A DNA stretch of 64,000 nt from Chrysogorgia sp. JL179-B06 (lineage: Eukaryota; Cnidaria; Anthozoa; Scleralcyonacea; Chrysogorgiidae). Of the stretch, positions 62,101-64,000 are shown one piece after another; position 1 is the first letter of the stretch, and the number at the start of each line of letters is the position of its first letter. A program made the translations under genes and the position numbers. Under the pieces are notes generated by a model, which did no database searches, was not told the DNA's origin, and saw only the letters and a list, made by a program, of their open reading frames with translations. The DNA lies in the NCBI GenBank assembly GCA_035772405.1, contig JAYKKM010000451.1, positions 458,792 to 522,791 on the forward strand, read 5' to 3'.

Positions 62101-64000
62101 TTGCTCTTTATATGAGGTTAAAACAGCTTTGTTTTAACACAACTTAGTTTGGTTTAAGGTCCTCAGCTACATTGGCTGGGGTACTGTTTTAATCTTTGGG
62201 TTAAGCAATTGTTCTGCATGTATTTGGAATTTGTTCATCATGCGAAGTTTATTTGTCACCAACTTTGTTTGGTTTAAGGTCCTCACCTTCATTGGCTGGG
62301 GCACTGTTTTAACCTTGGGGTTAAGAAGTTTGTTCTCCATGTATTTTGAGAACTTGGCTGGGACACTGTTTTTGGCCGGAGCACTGTATTTGGTGAAATT
62401 GGCTAGGGCACTTTTTTAACATTAGGGTTAAAGCAATTTGTTCTCCATGTATTTGGAGTTTGTTCCAAATAAGTTTTATTCATTACCAACTTTGTTTGGT
62501 TTACGTTCCTCCAATTCATTTTCTGGGGCATTTTTTAACCTTAGGGTTAAAGCAATTTGTTCTCCGTGTATTTGGAGAACTTGACTGGGGCACTGTTTTT
62601 GGCTGGACCACTGTATTTGGAGAAATTAGCTGGGGCACTGTTTTTCGCTCGGGCACTGTTTTTCGCTCGGGCACTGTTTTTTGGCTCGGGCACTGTTTTT
62701 GGTGCACTGTTTTTGGTGCACTGTTTTAAACTTATGGTTGAAGCAATTTGTTCTCCATGTATTTGGAGTTTGTTCCTCATGTGAGGTTAAAACAGCTTTG
62801 TTTTAGCACAACTTTGTTTGGTTTAAGGTCCTCAGCTTCATTGACTGGTGCACTGTTTTAACCTTATGGTTAAACCAATTTGTTCTCTATGTATTTCGAG
62901 TTTGTTCCTCATGTGAGGCTAAAATAGCTTTGTTTTAACACAACTTTGTTTTGGTTTAAGGTCCTCAGCTACATTGGCTGGGGTACAGTTTTTAATCTTT
63001 GGGTTAAGCAATTGTTCTGCATGTATTTGGAATTTGTTCCTCATGCGAAGTTTATTTATCACCAACTTTGTTTCGTTAAGGTCCACACCTTCATTGGCTG
63101 GGGCACTGTTTTAACCTTGGGGTTAAGAAATTTGTTCTCCATGTATTTTGAGAACTTGGCTGGGACACTGGTTTTGGCTGGAGCCACTGTATTTGGTGAA
63201 ATTGGCTGGGGCACTTTTTTAACATTAGGGTTTTAAAGCAATTTGTTCTCCATGTATTTGGAGTTTGTTCCAAAATAAGTTTATTCATTACCAACTTTGT
63301 TTGGTTTAGGTTCTCCAATTCATTTGCTGGGGCATTTTTTAACCTTAGGGTTAAAGCAATTTGTTCTCCATGTATTTGGGAGAACTTGGCTGGGGCACGG
63401 TTTTTGGCTGGAGCACTGTATTTGGGAGAAATTAGCTGGGGCACTGTTTTTGGCTCGGGCACTGTTTTTTGGCTCGGGCACTGTTTTTGGTGCACTGTTT
63501 TAAACTTATCGTTAAAGCAATTTGTTCTCCATGTATTTGGAGTTTGTTTCCTCATGTGAGGTTAAAACAGCTTTGTTTTAGCACAACTTTGTTTGGTTTA
63601 AGGTCCTCAGTTTCATTGACTGGTGCACTGTTTTAACCTTATGGTTAAACCAATTTGTTCTCTATGTATTTCGAGTTTGTTCCTCATGTGAGGTTTATTT
63701 ATTACCAACTTTGTTTAGTTTAAGGTCCTCGCCTTTATTGGCTGGGGCACTTTTTTAACCTTATGGTTTAAAGCAATTTGTTCCCCATGTATTTGGAGTT
63801 TGCTCCTCATGTGAGGTTAAAACAGCTTTGTTTTAACACAAATTTGTTTGGTTTAAGGTCCTCAGATTCATTGGCTGGTGCACTGTTTTAACCTTATGGT
63901 TAATCCAATTTGTTCTCTATGTATTTCGAGTTTGTTCCTCGTGTGAGGTTTAAAACAGCTTTGTTTTAACACAACTTTGTTTGGTTTAAGGTCCTCAGCT
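41173..64000. repeat. Satellite array, right part, with higher-order repeats
   Basis: Same family as 5098-8290: units of about 122 bp mixed with runs of 18-bp and 27-bp sub-repeats. A frequent subtype replaces the GGTTTATTTATTACC segment with one containing TTAAAACAGCTTTGTTTTAA, itself a dyad (TTAAAAC/GTTTTAA). Another has CTCTATGTATTTCGAG instead of CTCCATGTATTTGGAG. The array begins directly at the broken end of the virus element and runs off the window. No insertion or gene was seen in it. Short ORFs on both strands reflect repeat lengths divisible by three. Confidence 0.92.
46400..58300. repeat. Two tandem higher-order satellite blocks of about 6 kb
   Basis: Block A (about 46.4-51.8 kb) recurs as block B (about 52.4-58.3 kb). 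Matching landmarks give offsets of 6,006 (46,681 and 52,687; 47,041 and 53,047), 6,011 (48,281 and 54,292), 6,156-6,160 (48,781 and 54,937; 49,501 and 55,661), 6,923 (49,601 and 56,524) and 6,659 (51,411 and 58,070). The changes in offset mark insertions or deletions of whole sub-units between blocks. Confidence 0.75.

Noticed and set aside
5098..64000. TTAGGG within the satellite as telomeric DNA
   Set aside because: It occurs once per 122-bp unit inside the TTTAACC-TTAG-GGTTAAA dyad, not as tandem hexamers, and varies freely to TTATGG or TTGGGG.
41173..64000. CRISPR array
   Set aside because: Repeats are long, diverged and lack unique spacers; the setting is eukaryotic.
1..64000. tRNA or rRNA genes
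   Set aside because: No tRNA B-box (GGTTCGAATCC-like) or rRNA core segments were recognised by eye. A covariance-model scan would be needed to exclude them fully.

Overview
The window looks like metazoan genomic DNA, probably from a marine invertebrate. A cnidarian is my best guess, from the LINE and YqaJ families, but this is inference. It carries a decayed, unusually large adintovirus/Maverick-Polinton-like virus element set inside a satellite array. Evidence for the element is a complete core: protein-primed family B DNA polymerase, DDE (rve) integrase, FtsK/A32-type packaging ATPase, adenovirus-type cysteine protease, double-jelly-roll major capsid protein and a penton-like minor capsid protein.

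Layout. 1-5.1 kb: host-type interspersed DNA with a frameshifted YqaJ exonuclease relic (minus strand), a possible Tc1/mariner remnant and a broken LINE (minus). 5.1-8.29 kb: left part of a satellite. 8.29-13.74 kb: two LINEs in plus orientation; the first is riddled with stops, the second keeps a long reverse transcriptase ORF. 13.79-14.01 kb: a TTAA-flanked MITE. 14.0-15.6 kb: AT-rich DNA with a TATA box, unexplained hairpins and a foldback repeat. 15.6-41.17 kb: the virus element, about 26 kb and very AT-rich. 41.17-64 kb: the satellite resumes and shows higher-order structure.

Element organisation. The left third holds genes I cannot name, a broken Rep-like gene, a possible DEDD-exonuclease-like gene, a basic core protein and a SET-domain protein. 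The middle has PolB (plus), an acidic protein (minus), the ATPase (plus), then a long minus-strand morphogenesis block: protease, two charged proteins, major capsid protein, small basic peptide, two unknowns, penton-like protein, integrase. Many neighbours overlap by ATGA or TAATG. The right third, all minus strand, is an accessory zone: a Fic-domain protein, a small predicted secreted peptide, a tandem family of small paralogous proteins with a duplicated promoter, a basic core protein and a second, intact Rep-like gene. The element stops abruptly at satellite sequence at about 41,172, so the right terminus is missing; I found no terminal inverted repeats.

How the parts fit. PolB would copy the genome by protein priming, the integrase would insert it, and the ATPase, protease and capsid proteins would build particles. 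The four basic proteins carrying Q(K/R)GG sites look like protease substrates packaged with DNA. SET, Fic, the secreted peptide and the paralogue family are candidate host-interaction genes. PolB and integrase are broken several times, and three other genes carry in-frame stops, whereas major capsid protein and protease are open. Several breaks sit in homopolymers and may be consensus errors; the stop codons more likely reflect real decay. Most notable: the inward-facing pair of proteins resembling CRESS-type HUH Rep endonucleases near the two ends, the small-paralogue array, and enhancer-like tandem repeats in two intergenic regions.
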